From Stigmatella aurantiaca (lineage in GTDB: Bacteria > Myxococcota > Myxococcia > Myxococcales > Myxococcaceae): a stretch of 64,000 nucleotides of DNA. The stretch covers positions 1 through 64,000 of the forward strand of contig NZ_FOAP01000019.1 in NCBI RefSeq assembly GCF_900109545.1, given 5' to 3'. Of the stretch, positions 17,060-25,481 are shown piece after piece (positions within the stretch are counted from its first letter, which is position 1; each line of letters starts with the position of its first letter). Both the position numbers and the translations under genes were made by a program. The notes beneath the pieces were generated by a model. The model was not told the origin of the DNA, made no database searches, and worked only from the letters and a program-made list of their open reading frames with translations.

Positions 17060-17650
17060 ATGCCGAACGAGAAGCTTGTCTTCGCTCAGTCCGTGGAAGC
17101 CCTTTTTGTCCGGTCTCTGGGTCCCCGCATCATGCGAGAGGAGCGGCTGCGGCTGCGGGAGGCGGGGTTGGACCTGTCCGAGCCCTTGCGGCCGGCCTAC
17201 CTGCTGGAGCAGTGGAAGACGTTCCTGCGGGCGGCGGCCTCGGCGGTGTTCCCCACCAACTCCTGCGAGGCGGCGCACTTCGCGCTGGGCGAGCACCTCG
17301 TGCAGGGCTACCGGCAGACGGCGGTGGGCCGGGCGAGCATGTCGCTCATCTCCCACATGGGCCCTCGGGGCACCCTGGAGCGCATCTCTCACAACTTCCG
17401 CGCCGGCAACAACTTCAACGAGGCGCGCGTGGAGGAGCTGAAGGACCGCTCCGCCACGCTGTGGCTGAAGGACGTGGCCGCCGACAACCCCTTCTTCAGC
17501 GCGGGCTTCCTGACCGAGACGCTCCGGGGCGCCGGCGCCCTGGACATCCGCGTGGAGCCCATCGCCTTCGAAGAGTCCTCGGCCACCTTCCGGCTCGCCT
17601 GGGCGCTGGGAGCCCGCCGGCCCGCCTCCGGACCTCACGCCGCTATATAA
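17060..17650 (+). CDS. DUF2378 (TIGR02265) myxobacterial family protein
   Basis: The 196-residue protein starts MPNEKLVFAQSVEALFVRSL and follows the layout of the Myxococcales paralogous family TIGR02265/DUF2378: an early LFVRSLG segment, VFP with a conserved hydrophobic stretch, LGEHLVQGYRQTAVGRA, then GPRGTLERISHNFRAGNNF. These genes are present in many copies per myxobacterial genome and have no settled function. No signal peptide or membrane segment is seen. The start is near the divergent cysteine-synthase-like gene, leaving 112 bases for two promoters. Confidence 0.88.
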   Translation: MPNEKLVFAQSVEALFVRSLGPRIMREERLRLREAGLDLSEPLRPAYLLEQWKTFLRAAASAVFPTNSCEAAHFALGEHLVQGYRQTAVGRASMSLISHMGPRGTLERISHNFRAGNNFNEARVEELKDRSATLWLKDVAADNPFFSAGFLTETLRGAGALDIRVEPIAFEESSATFRLAWALGARRPASGPHAAI

Positions 17651-17766
17651 GGATGCGGGGCGCCGGGCGGCCGGTAGGACGAGGTAGGCCAAGCGCTCCA
17701 GTCTGACCCTTCCGGGGACACAGGCCGTGCGTTGACGGGCGCCTGCACCTGTGTTCAGGCTCATGC

Positions 17767-20700
17767 GTGAGCGCCATGGCCCCGCAAATCTCCATCGACT
17801 TCCTGGCTGCCCCGGCGGCCCACCCCGCGTTGGAGCCGTTCCACCCCGTCGTGCAGCGCTGGTTCACCGAGCGGCTGGGAGAGCCCTCGAGGCCCCAGGT
17901 GGAAGGCTGGCCTCTCATCCAGGGCGGCTCGGACGTTCTCATCGCCGCGCCCACCGGCAGCGGCAAGACGCTCACCGCCTTCCTGGCCGCGCTGGACATG
18001 CTCTTCCGCCAGGCGCTGGAGGGCACGCTCCTGGACGCCACCCAGGTGCTGTACGTGTCGCCGCTCAAGGCGCTGGGCAACGACGTGCAGAAGAACCTCC
18101 TCCAGCCACTGGAGGAGCTGCTGGCGCGGGCGCGCGCGGAGGGCTACCGGCCCCAGGAGCTGCGCGTGCAGGTGCGCACGGGCGACACCTCCGCCTCCGA
18201 GCGGGCGCGGATGCTGCGCCGCCCCCCGCACATCCTCATCACCACGCCGGAGTCCATCTACCTCTACCTCACCGCGGACCGGGCCCGGAGCACGCTGCGC
18301 TCGGTGCACACCGTCATCGTGGATGAAATCCACGCGCTGGCGCGGGACAAGCGAGGCAGCCACTTCGCGCTCTCCATGGAGCGGCTCAAGGCGCTCACCC
18401 TGGTGCGCCCGCAGCTCATCGGCCTGTCGGCCACGCAGAAGCCGCTGGACCAGATCGCCCGCTTCCTCACCGGCGCCACGCTGGAGGAGTGCCGGCGCGT
18501 GGAGGTGGGGCACCAGCGGCCGTGGGAGCTGACGGTCGAGATTCCGGACGAGGAGCTGGGCTCGATCGCCACCCACGAGATGTGGGGCCAGATTTATGAC
18601 CGGCTGGTGCAGCTCACCACCGAGCACCGCACCACGCTCATCTTCGTGAACACGCGGCGGCTGGCCGAGCGCGTGGCGCATGACCTGGGGGAGCGGCTCG
18701 GCCACGACAAGGTGGCCGCGCACCACGGCAGCATGTCCCGGGAGATCCGCCTCGCGGCGGAGGAGCGGCTCAAGTCGGGCCAGCTCTCGGCGATGGTGGC
18801 CACCGCGTCGCTGGAGCTGGGCATCGACGTGGGCAACGTGGACATGGTGGTGCAGCTGGGCAGCACGCGCGCCATCTCCGTGCTGCTCCAGCGCGTGGGC
18901 CGTGCGGGCCACTACAAGGGCGGCATCTCCAGGGGCATCCTCTTCGCGATGACGCGCGACGAGCTGATGGAGTGCGCCGCGCTGCTCAACGCCGTGCGCG
19001 AGGGCGACCTGGACGCGGTGCGCATGCCGGAGAAGCCGCTGGACGTGCTGGCCCAGCAGATCGTCGCCGCGTGCGCCTGCGAGGAGTGGGACGAGCGCGC
19101 CCTGTTCTCCATCTTCCAGCGCGCCCACCCGTACCGGGAGCTCACCTGGGAGGAGTACCAGGCGGTGCTGGAGATGCTCTCCGAGGGCGTGGCGCTGCGC
19201 CGGGGCCGCAGCGGGGTGCACCTGCACCGGGACCGGGTGAACCACCGGCTGAAGGCCCGGCGCGGGGTGCGCATCACCGCGCTGACCAACGGCGGCGCCA
19301 TCCCGGACACCTTCACCTTCTCCGTCACCGCCGAGCCCGAGGGCAAGGTGGTGGGCCAGCTCGACGAGGACTTCGCGGTGGAGTCCTCCCCCGGGGACAT
19401 CTTCCTGCTGGGCTCCACGGCGTGGCGCATCCAGCGCGTCATCGGCAGCACGGTGCAGGTGGAGGACGCGAAGGGCGCCCCGCCCAACGTGCCCTTCTGG
19501 CGCGGCGAGGCCCCGGGACGCACCGACGAGCTGTCGCTCCAGGTGGGCCGGCTGCGCGAGGAGCTGCTGCGGCACGAGAACCCGGCCTCCTTCCTCCAGA
19601 AGGAGCTGCGCATGTCCGCCCCAGCGGTGGACGCGCTCCTGGGCTACCTGCGGCTGGGGCAGAAGATGCTGGGCGTGGTGCCCAGCCACACCACCGTGGT
19701 GGCCGAGCGCTTCTTCGATGAGGCGGGCGGCATGCAGCTCATCATCCACGCGCCCTTTGGCAGCCGCATCAACCGGGCCTGGGGCATGGCGCTGCGCAAG
19801 AGCTTCTGCCGCTCGTTCGACTTCGAGCTGCAGGCGGCGGCCACCGAGGACGGCATCCTCCTGTCCCTGGGAGACCAGCACTCGTTCCCCCTGGCGGACA
19901 TCTTCGACTTCGTCCACCCGGACCGCGCCGAGGAGGTGCTGACCCAGGCCATCCTCCAGGCGCCCCTCTTCGGCACCCGCTTCCGGTGGAACGCCACGCG
20001 CTCGCTGGCGCTCAACCGCTTCATGGGCGGCAAGCGCGTGGCGCCCAACCTCCAGCGCGCCCGGAGCGAGGACCTGCTGGCCTCCGTCTTCCCCGCGCAG
20101 GTGGGCTGTCAGGACAACCACGGCGGCGGGGACATCGAGCTGCCGGACCATCCGCTGGTGAACCAGACGATGGGCGACTGCCTGCACGAGGCCATGGACA
20201 TCCAGGGCCTGCGCGAGGTGCTGCGCCGCATGAAGGACGGGCGCATCCGCCTGGAGGCGCGGGACGTGCCGGAGCCCAGCGTCTTCGCGCACCAGATGAT
20301 CCACAGCATGCCCTACACCTTCCTGGACGACGCGCCGGCGGAGGAGCGGCGGGTGCGCAACGTGGCGCTGCGCCGGTCGATGCCGGCCGAGGACGCCGCG
20401 TCCTTCGGCTCGCTGGACGCGGACGCCATCGCCCAGGTGGTGGAGGACGCGGCGCCGCCCATGCGCGACGCGGACGAGCTGCACGACGCGCTGCTCCAGC
20501 TCGTGCTGCTGCGCGCCGCCGAGGTGCCCCGGGGGCTGGAGGTGCCGCTCTTCCAGCAGGGCCGCGTGGCGTGGCTGGAGCGCCCGGGCGGGCGCTTCCT
20601 GGTGGCCGCCGAGCGGGGCAGTGCCATCCGGGCCCTCTTCCCGGATGTGGCGCCGCAGCCGCCGCTGCCCGTGCTGGAGCATGACCGGCCCATGGAGCGC

Positions 20701-22116
20701 GAGGCCGCCACGCTCCAGGTGGTGCGCGGCTACATGGAGATGCTGGGGCCCACCACGGCGGGGGAGCTGGCCCAGCTCGTGCTCCTGAGCGAGTCCGATG
20801 TGAACATGGCCCTGCACCAGCTGGAGAGCTCGGGCAACGTGCTGCGCGGGCAGTACCGGCCGCTGCTCACCCCGCGCTCGCCAGATGCGCCGCCGCCGCT
20901 CGAGTGGTGCGACCGGCGCCTGCTCCAGCGCATCCACCGCCTCACGGTGGGGCGGCTGCGCAAGGAAATCGAGCCGCTGAGCGCGCAGGACTTCATGCGC
21001 TTCCTCTTCCGGTGGCACCACCTGGAGGAACTGGACGCACTGCGCGGCTCCACCGGCCTGCTCAAGGCCATTGGCCTGCTTCAGGGCTACGAGGCCCCGG
21101 CCTCCTCCTGGGAGCGCTTCCTGCTGCCCGCGCGCATGAAGGGCTATACGCCGGACCTGCTGGAGCGCGTCTGCTACGAGGGCGGGGTGGCGTGGGGCCG
21201 GCTCACGGTGAAGGACGCGAAGCCCCCGGCCGGGCCTCGCCGGGGCGCCCCGGTGCCCCCGCCGGAGCCCGAGGCCCCCCGGACGCGCGCCCCGCAGCCC
21301 ACGCGCAACGCGAGCCTCACCTTCGCCCGCCGGGAGAACCTGGACTGGATGCTGGCCGCTGCGCGGCCCCACGCGGTGCTCTCGGACGGCGGGGTGTGGC
21401 TGCCCGCGGACCTGTCCGCCGCGGCGCGCGACGTGGTGGCGGTGCTGGAGCAGCGTGGGGCGTGCTTCTTCAATGATTTGGTGTCCCGCGCGCGCCGCCT
21501 GCCGGCCGAAGTCGAAGACGCATTGTGGGAGCTCGTGGCGCGCGGGCTCGTCACGGCCGACGCGGTGCAGAACCTGCGCGTGTTGCAGAGCCCGGCCCAG
21601 CGCAGGCGCCAGAAGCTGCTGCAGCGCGGGGGCCCGGGGCGCTGGAGCCTGCTGGTGCCCTCCGAGCCGAAGCCCGCGGAGGAGGTGACCGACGCGCTGG
21701 CCCGCCTGTTCCTCCAGCGCTACGGCATCGTCTGGAGAGACCTGGTGATACGCGAGGCGCTCGCGCCGAGCTGGCGCGAGCTGCTGTTCGTGTACCGGCG
21801 CATGGAGGCGCGCGGGGAGGTGCGCGGGGGCCGCTTCGTGTCGGGCTTCGTGGGCGAGCAGTTCGCGCTGCCGGAGGCGGTGGACGTGGCGCGGGCGGTG
21901 CGCCGGCACGCGCCCTCGGGCGTGCGGGTGCAGCTCTCCGCGGTGGATCCGCTCAACCTCACGGGCGTGGTGACGCCAGGCCCGCGCGTGCCCGCCACGG
22001 TGGGCAACGTGGTGACGTGGGTGGACGGGATTCCCCAGGGAGTCGATGCCCTCGCGGAGGAAGGGGGCGAGGACTCGGAGGGCGAAGAGGACGAGGGCCA
22101 GGCAGCCGCGGGCTGA
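17767..22116 (+). CDS. lhr: Lhr-type large DEAD/H-box helicase
   Basis: The 1449-residue protein begins MSAMAPQISIDFLAAP (GTG 17767; ATG at 17776 also possible). The helicase core fills about the first 400 residues: AAPTGSGKTLTAF (motif I), SPLKALGND (Ia), VHTVIVDEIHAL (II, DEIH), LIGLSATQKP (III), then the second RecA domain with HHGSMSREIR, ATASLELGIDVG and QRVGRAGH. The rest is the winged-helix and Lhr-core region, with EARDVPEPSVFAHQM and the long C-terminal extension typical of full-length bacterial Lhr (about 1500 residues). Lhr is a 3'-5' ATP-dependent helicase linked to DNA repair after crosslink damage. TTGACG at 17732 could be a -35 box. It stands as a single gene. Confidence 0.93.
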   Translation: MSAMAPQISIDFLAAPAAHPALEPFHPVVQRWFTERLGEPSRPQVEGWPLIQGGSDVLIAAPTGSGKTLTAFLAALDMLFRQALEGTLLDATQVLYVSPLKALGNDVQKNLLQPLEELLARARAEGYRPQELRVQVRTGDTSASERARMLRRPPHILITTPESIYLYLTADRARSTLRSVHTVIVDEIHALARDKRGSHFALSMERLKALTLVRPQLIGLSATQKPLDQIARFLTGATLEECRRVEVGHQRPWELTVEIPDEELGSIATHEMWGQIYDRLVQLTTEHRTTLIFVNTRRLAERVAHDLGERLGHDKVAAHHGSMSREIRLAAEERLKSGQLSAMVATASLELGIDVGNVDMVVQLGSTRAISVLLQRVGRAGHYKGGISRGILFAMTRDELMECAALLNAVREGDLDAVRMPEKPLDVLAQQIVAACACEEWDERALFSIFQRAHPYRELTWEEYQAVLEMLSEGVALRRGRSGVHLHRDRVNHRLKARRGVRITALTNGGAIPDTFTFSVTAEPEGKVVGQLDEDFAVESSPGDIFLLGSTAWRIQRVIGSTVQVEDAKGAPPNVPFWRGEAPGRTDELSLQVGRLREELLRHENPASFLQKELRMSAPAVDALLGYLRLGQKMLGVVPSHTTVVAERFFDEAGGMQLIIHAPFGSRINRAWGMALRKSFCRSFDFELQAAATEDGILLSLGDQHSFPLADIFDFVHPDRAEEVLTQAILQAPLFGTRFRWNATRSLALNRFMGGKRVAPNLQRARSEDLLASVFPAQVGCQDNHGGGDIELPDHPLVNQTMGDCLHEAMDIQGLREVLRRMKDGRIRLEARDVPEPSVFAHQMIHSMPYTFLDDAPAEERRVRNVALRRSMPAEDAASFGSLDADAIAQVVEDAAPPMRDADELHDALLQLVLLRAAEVPRGLEVPLFQQGRVAWLERPGGRFLVAAERGSAIRALFPDVAPQPPLPVLEHDRPMEREAATLQVVRGYMEMLGPTTAGELAQLVLLSESDVNMALHQLESSGNVLRGQYRPLLTPRSPDAPPPLEWCDRRLLQRIHRLTVGRLRKEIEPLSAQDFMRFLFRWHHLEELDALRGSTGLLKAIGLLQGYEAPASSWERFLLPARMKGYTPDLLERVCYEGGVAWGRLTVKDAKPPAGPRRGAPVPPPEPEAPRTRAPQPTRNASLTFARRENLDWMLAAARPHAVLSDGGVWLPADLSAAARDVVAVLEQRGACFFNDLVSRARRLPAEVEDALWELVARGLVTADAVQNLRVLQSPAQRRRQKLLQRGGPGRWSLLVPSEPKPAEEVTDALARLFLQRYGIVWRDLVIREALAPSWRELLFVYRRMEARGEVRGGRFVSGFVGEQFALPEAVDVARAVRRHAPSGVRVQLSAVDPLNLTGVVTPGPRVPATVGNVVTWVDGIPQGVDALAEEGGEDSEGEEDEGQAAAG

Positions 22117-22194
22117 GGAGCGCCAAGGAAGCGGCACATGGCCCCTTCAAGGCTGCTAGGGTCCATGCCCTTCCAACCGGAGGGGAACCTTCGC

Positions 22195-24711
22195 ATGCGC
22201 CGTCTACTCGTCTTGGGGTTGTTGCTGCTCACCGCTTGTGAGAGCTCAGGGGATCCGGAGGATCCCAACAAGGGGCGGATTCAGGGCCAGCTCAGCCCGT
22301 TCCAGGGCTCCACGGCCTCCGCGGGGAGTTCCTCCGCGCGTCCCGCGGTGCTCCAGGGCGAGGAGGGGCGCAAGCTCGCCCTGGCCTTCTCCCGCGCCTT
22401 CGCCCAGAAGCGGCAGCAGCTCAAGGCCGCCGCCCAGGGGCTGACGAGCCCGGAGCTGCCCATCCTCATGCCCCGCGCGGGCAAGGAGGCCCTGGCGCGG
22501 CTGCCCCAGGAGGAGCCCTCGCTGGAGGGCGAGGTGCTCGTCCGCCTGGAGGAGGCGGGCCTGGATGAGAAGGCGGCGCTGGAGCGGGTGCAGCGGCCCG
22601 GCTACCGCGCGGTGCACAAGGGGTTCGCCAGTGAGTTCATCCACGTGATTGCCTACGAGCCGCTGGATGGCCACATGGCGACGCTGGCCGAGACGGGCCG
22701 GCTCGTGGCGCAGGTGGGGGCGCTGCCCGGGGTGCGCTTCGCGGAGAAGAACCTCCGCATGCACGCCTTCAAGGCGCCGAATGACAAGGCCTACGGCTTC
22801 CAGTGGCACTACCCCTCGCTCAACCTGCCGTCCGCGTGGGACGTGCAGACGAACGAGAGCAGCCCGGTGGTGGTGGCCGTCATCGACACCGGCATCCGCG
22901 CCCACCCGGATCTCCAGGGGCAGGTGCTTCCCGGCTACGACATGATCTCCGACACCTCCAACGCGGGGGACGGCAACGGGCGCGACAACAATCCCAACGA
23001 CGAGGGCGAGGACGAGCCCGGCGGCGGCTCCTCGTGGCATGGCACGCACGTGGCCGGCACCATCGGGGCGTCCACCAACAACCAGAACGGCGTGGCCGGC
23101 GTGTCCTGGGGCGCGAAAATCCTTCCGGTGCGTGCGCTCGGACGGCTCGGAGGCTCCAGCGCGGACATCGTCGCGGCGATGACCTGGGCGGCGGGAGGCA
23201 CCGTGACGGGCGTGCCGGCAAACCCCAACCCCGCCAAGGTCGTCAACTTGAGCCTGGGCGGAGCCTCGCCGCCGCAGAAGGCGTACCAGGACGTCATCGA
23301 CGCCTTCCCCAACACCATCTTCGTCATCGCCGCGGGCAACGAGAACGTGAATGCCAGCAACACCACGCCGTGCAACCAGCAGAACGTCATCTGCGTGGGC
23401 TCGACGAACTTCGCCGGCAAGCGCAGCAGCTTCTCCAACTTCGGCTCCGCCGTGGACGTGATGGCCAGCGGCGGGGAGATGCGCGAGGACCTCAACGGCG
23501 ACGGCTACGCGGACGGCGTGCTGTCCACGTCCTTCGACGAGAAGGGCGAGCCGGCGTACGTCTTCAACCAGGGCACCAGCATGGCCTCGCCGCACGTGGC
23601 GGGCGTGGTGGCGCTGATGGCCCGCCTGTCCCCCAACCTGTCCCGCGCCCAGGCCGAGAGCCTGCTGAAGAGCACGGCCAGCGCGAGCAGCCAGTGCAAC
23701 GAGGGCTGTGGCTCGGGGCTGGTGAACGCCCTGGCGGCGCTCAAGCGGCTCCAGGGTGGCAGCCAGGATGATCCGCCGTCGCTGGGCATCACCGCCTCGC
23801 AGCTGTCCTTCCAGGGCAGTGGCTCGCAGCAGCTCGTCATCTCCAACCTGGGGGGCGGCACGCTCCAGGCGTCGGTGGCGGTCTCGGGGCCGCAGGCCTC
23901 CGCGGTGTCGCTCTCCCCCAGTGCGGTGTCCGTGCCGGCCTACGGCTCGGACGCGGTGACGGTGACGGTGAACGCAGCGGGGCTCGCCAGTGGCGAGTAC
24001 TCCGCCACGCTCACCGTGACGAGCGCCACCGGGGCGGGCAACGCCACGGTGACGGTGCGGATCCGCGTGGGCGCGCGCGAGGACAAGGACGCGTTCATCG
24101 GCTTCGCGTGGCAGGACCTCACGGGCGAGTGGCAGGTGGACGACGCGGCCGTGGCGGAGGTCCGGGTTGCCCGGGACTACCAGTACTCCATCGACCTGGT
24201 GCCGCATGAGTACTACGCCCTGGCGACCATCGACGATGACGAGGACGGCACGTTCTTCGAGGACACCGACCGCTCGGGCTTCTGGCGGAACGTGGACGCC
24301 TTCGAGGGCATTCCGTTGGAGGCTGGGCAGACGGTGACGGGGATCAGCTTCGACCTGGTGCCGCTGGCGCCCATCGGCGATGACGCGCCGGAGCCGAATC
24401 CGGAGACGGACGTGGGGCTCCCGTGTGACTCCAGCGCGGACTGTCCGGGCGCGGGCCGGTGCAACACGAACTACCTGGGGGGCTACTGCACGTACGACTG
24501 TGTCGCCGACGAGTCTTGCCCAGAGGGCTCCAGGTGCTTCAACGGCTCCTGCCACGCCAGGTGCACGGGCCCCGCCGAGGGGCAGGGCTCCTGCCGGAGC
24601 GACTACGTGTGCTACGACGACGACACGGGCATGGGCCTGTGCCTGCCGGACTGCCGCGAGATGCCGAATCTCTGCCGCCTCGGCTGCGACGCCCGGGGCT
24701 ACTGCCTGTAA
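22195..24711 (+). CDS. Subtilisin-like (S8) serine protease lipoprotein with cysteine-rich tail
   Basis: The 838-residue protein starts MRRLLVLGLLLLTAC, a lipoprotein signal with Cys15, behind GGAGGGG. After a pro-region (to about residue 190), the S8 catalytic domain has Asp231 (AVIDTGIRAHPDL), His285 (SSWHGTHVAGTIG), the oxyanion Asn in FVIAAGNEN and Ser462 (GTSMASPHVAG). A BACON/Ig-like beta domain follows (about 520-625), then a SLAP-like beta region, and a C-terminal stretch of about 90 residues with 18 cysteines (CDSSADCPGAGRC..., CVADESCPEGSRC) like the Dickkopf-type tails of myxobacterial surface proteins. It is probably a self-processed surface protease used on prey or fruiting-body proteins. 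An ATG at 22165 is in frame but lacks signal-peptide logic. Confidence 0.93.
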   Translation: MRRLLVLGLLLLTACESSGDPEDPNKGRIQGQLSPFQGSTASAGSSSARPAVLQGEEGRKLALAFSRAFAQKRQQLKAAAQGLTSPELPILMPRAGKEALARLPQEEPSLEGEVLVRLEEAGLDEKAALERVQRPGYRAVHKGFASEFIHVIAYEPLDGHMATLAETGRLVAQVGALPGVRFAEKNLRMHAFKAPNDKAYGFQWHYPSLNLPSAWDVQTNESSPVVVAVIDTGIRAHPDLQGQVLPGYDMISDTSNAGDGNGRDNNPNDEGEDEPGGGSSWHGTHVAGTIGASTNNQNGVAGVSWGAKILPVRALGRLGGSSADIVAAMTWAAGGTVTGVPANPNPAKVVNLSLGGASPPQKAYQDVIDAFPNTIFVIAAGNENVNASNTTPCNQQNVICVGSTNFAGKRSSFSNFGSAVDVMASGGEMREDLNGDGYADGVLSTSFDEKGEPAYVFNQGTSMASPHVAGVVALMARLSPNLSRAQAESLLKSTASASSQCNEGCGSGLVNALAALKRLQGGSQDDPPSLGITASQLSFQGSGSQQLVISNLGGGTLQASVAVSGPQASAVSLSPSAVSVPAYGSDAVTVTVNAAGLASGEYSATLTVTSATGAGNATVTVRIRVGAREDKDAFIGFAWQDLTGEWQVDDAAVAEVRVARDYQYSIDLVPHEYYALATIDDDEDGTFFEDTDRSGFWRNVDAFEGIPLEAGQTVTGISFDLVPLAPIGDDAPEPNPETDVGLPCDSSADCPGAGRCNTNYLGGYCTYDCVADESCPEGSRCFNGSCHARCTGPAEGQGSCRSDYVCYDDDTGMGLCLPDCREMPNLCRLGCDARGYCL

Positions 24712-24725
24712 GGAAGCGGCCCGGC

Positions 24726-24759
24726 CCAGGGGACGTCCCTCGTTGAGGACGTCTCCTGG
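24726..24759. terminator. Strong hairpin after protease gene (terminator-like, no T-tract)
   Basis: CCAGGGGACGTCC and GGACGTCTCCTGG are 13-base arms pairing with one G-T wobble around the loop CTCGTTGA, 15 bases after the protease stop. Stability and position suggest transcript-end formation, but no T-run follows, so Rho-independent termination would be atypical. Lying 54 bases upstream of the heme oxygenase ATG, it might instead be an operator or leader hairpin of the phytochrome operon. Confidence 0.45.
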
Positions 24760-24812
24760 CGCTTGGCGAGAGCCTTTGTCCTCCCACGGTAGCTGGTGGA
24801 CACTTCTGGGAG

Positions 24813-25481
24813 ATGACGGTTTCCTTGGGGGGGGAGCGGAAGCATCCTCCGAAACGCTTGTCTTCGAATCCTGCGAATCTTCTTCAGCGGTTGAAGTTGG
24901 AAACACGGCCTCACCACGAGCGGGCCGAGCGAACGGTGCGCTTCCTGGATCCGGCCCTCACGCCAGCGGAATACCGCCGTCACCTCGAGGCGCTCTGGGG
25001 GCTGCATGCGCCCCTGGAGGAACGGCTCGCCGAGGTGCTCGCGGGGCCCGTCCCCGCCCTGCGCATCGGGGAGCGCCGCAGGGTGCCCTGGCTGGTGGAG
25101 GATCTCCGGGCGCTGGGCCATGACACGGAGTCCCTGGAGAAGCTGTCCCGGGCCACGTGGCTGCCGCCGCTGCCCGGCGTGCCCGAGGCGCTCGGCTGCT
25201 GCTACGTGCTGGAGGGCTCCACGCTGGGAGGCCAGGTCATCCTGCGCCACCTCCAGCGCCACTTCGAGGGCGTGCCGGTGGGCCCCTTCGCGTTCCTGCG
25301 CGCTTACGGCGACCAGACCGGCCCCATGTGGCGGGCCCTGGGAGAGGCCCTCACCCAGGCCTCGGACGAGGCCGCCTCGGAATCGTTCGATGCGCGCGTG
25401 GTGAAGGGCGCGCAGGACACCTTCGACGCGTTCGTGGCGTGGCTCGCCCAGGAGGCGGCGAATGCGCCCGTCCGTCTCTGA
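24813..25481 (+). CDS. bphO: Biliverdin-forming heme oxygenase (BphO)
   Basis: The 222-residue protein is all-alpha with the heme-oxygenase N-terminal motif LKLETRPHHERAE; the axial heme ligand is most likely His35. The distal helix lies around CCYVLEGSTLGGQVILRHL, which has the conserved YVxEGSxLGG signature. Heme oxygenase opens heme to biliverdin, CO and iron. Its stop overlaps the start of the bacteriophytochrome gene by 20 bases, the classic bphO-bphP arrangement that supplies the chromophore. The ATG at 24813 has GGGAG directly beside it, so a start a few codons downstream cannot be excluded. Confidence 0.93.
   Translation: MTVSLGGERKHPPKRLSSNPANLLQRLKLETRPHHERAERTVRFLDPALTPAEYRRHLEALWGLHAPLEERLAEVLAGPVPALRIGERRRVPWLVEDLRALGHDTESLEKLSRATWLPPLPGVPEALGCCYVLEGSTLGGQVILRHLQRHFEGVPVGPFAFLRAYGDQTGPMWRALGEALTQASDEAASESFDARVVKGAQDTFDAFVAWLAQEAANAPVRL

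Noticed and set aside
17761-22137. A 1458-codon open frame opposite the Lhr helicase, and similar very long antisense frames at 9457-13071, 7753-9327, 35688-39137, 47718-52352 and 54012-57215
   Set aside because: They are rich in Arg, His, Gly and Ala with no domain motifs, as expected opposite genes with high GC3. The opposite strand has clear families in each case.
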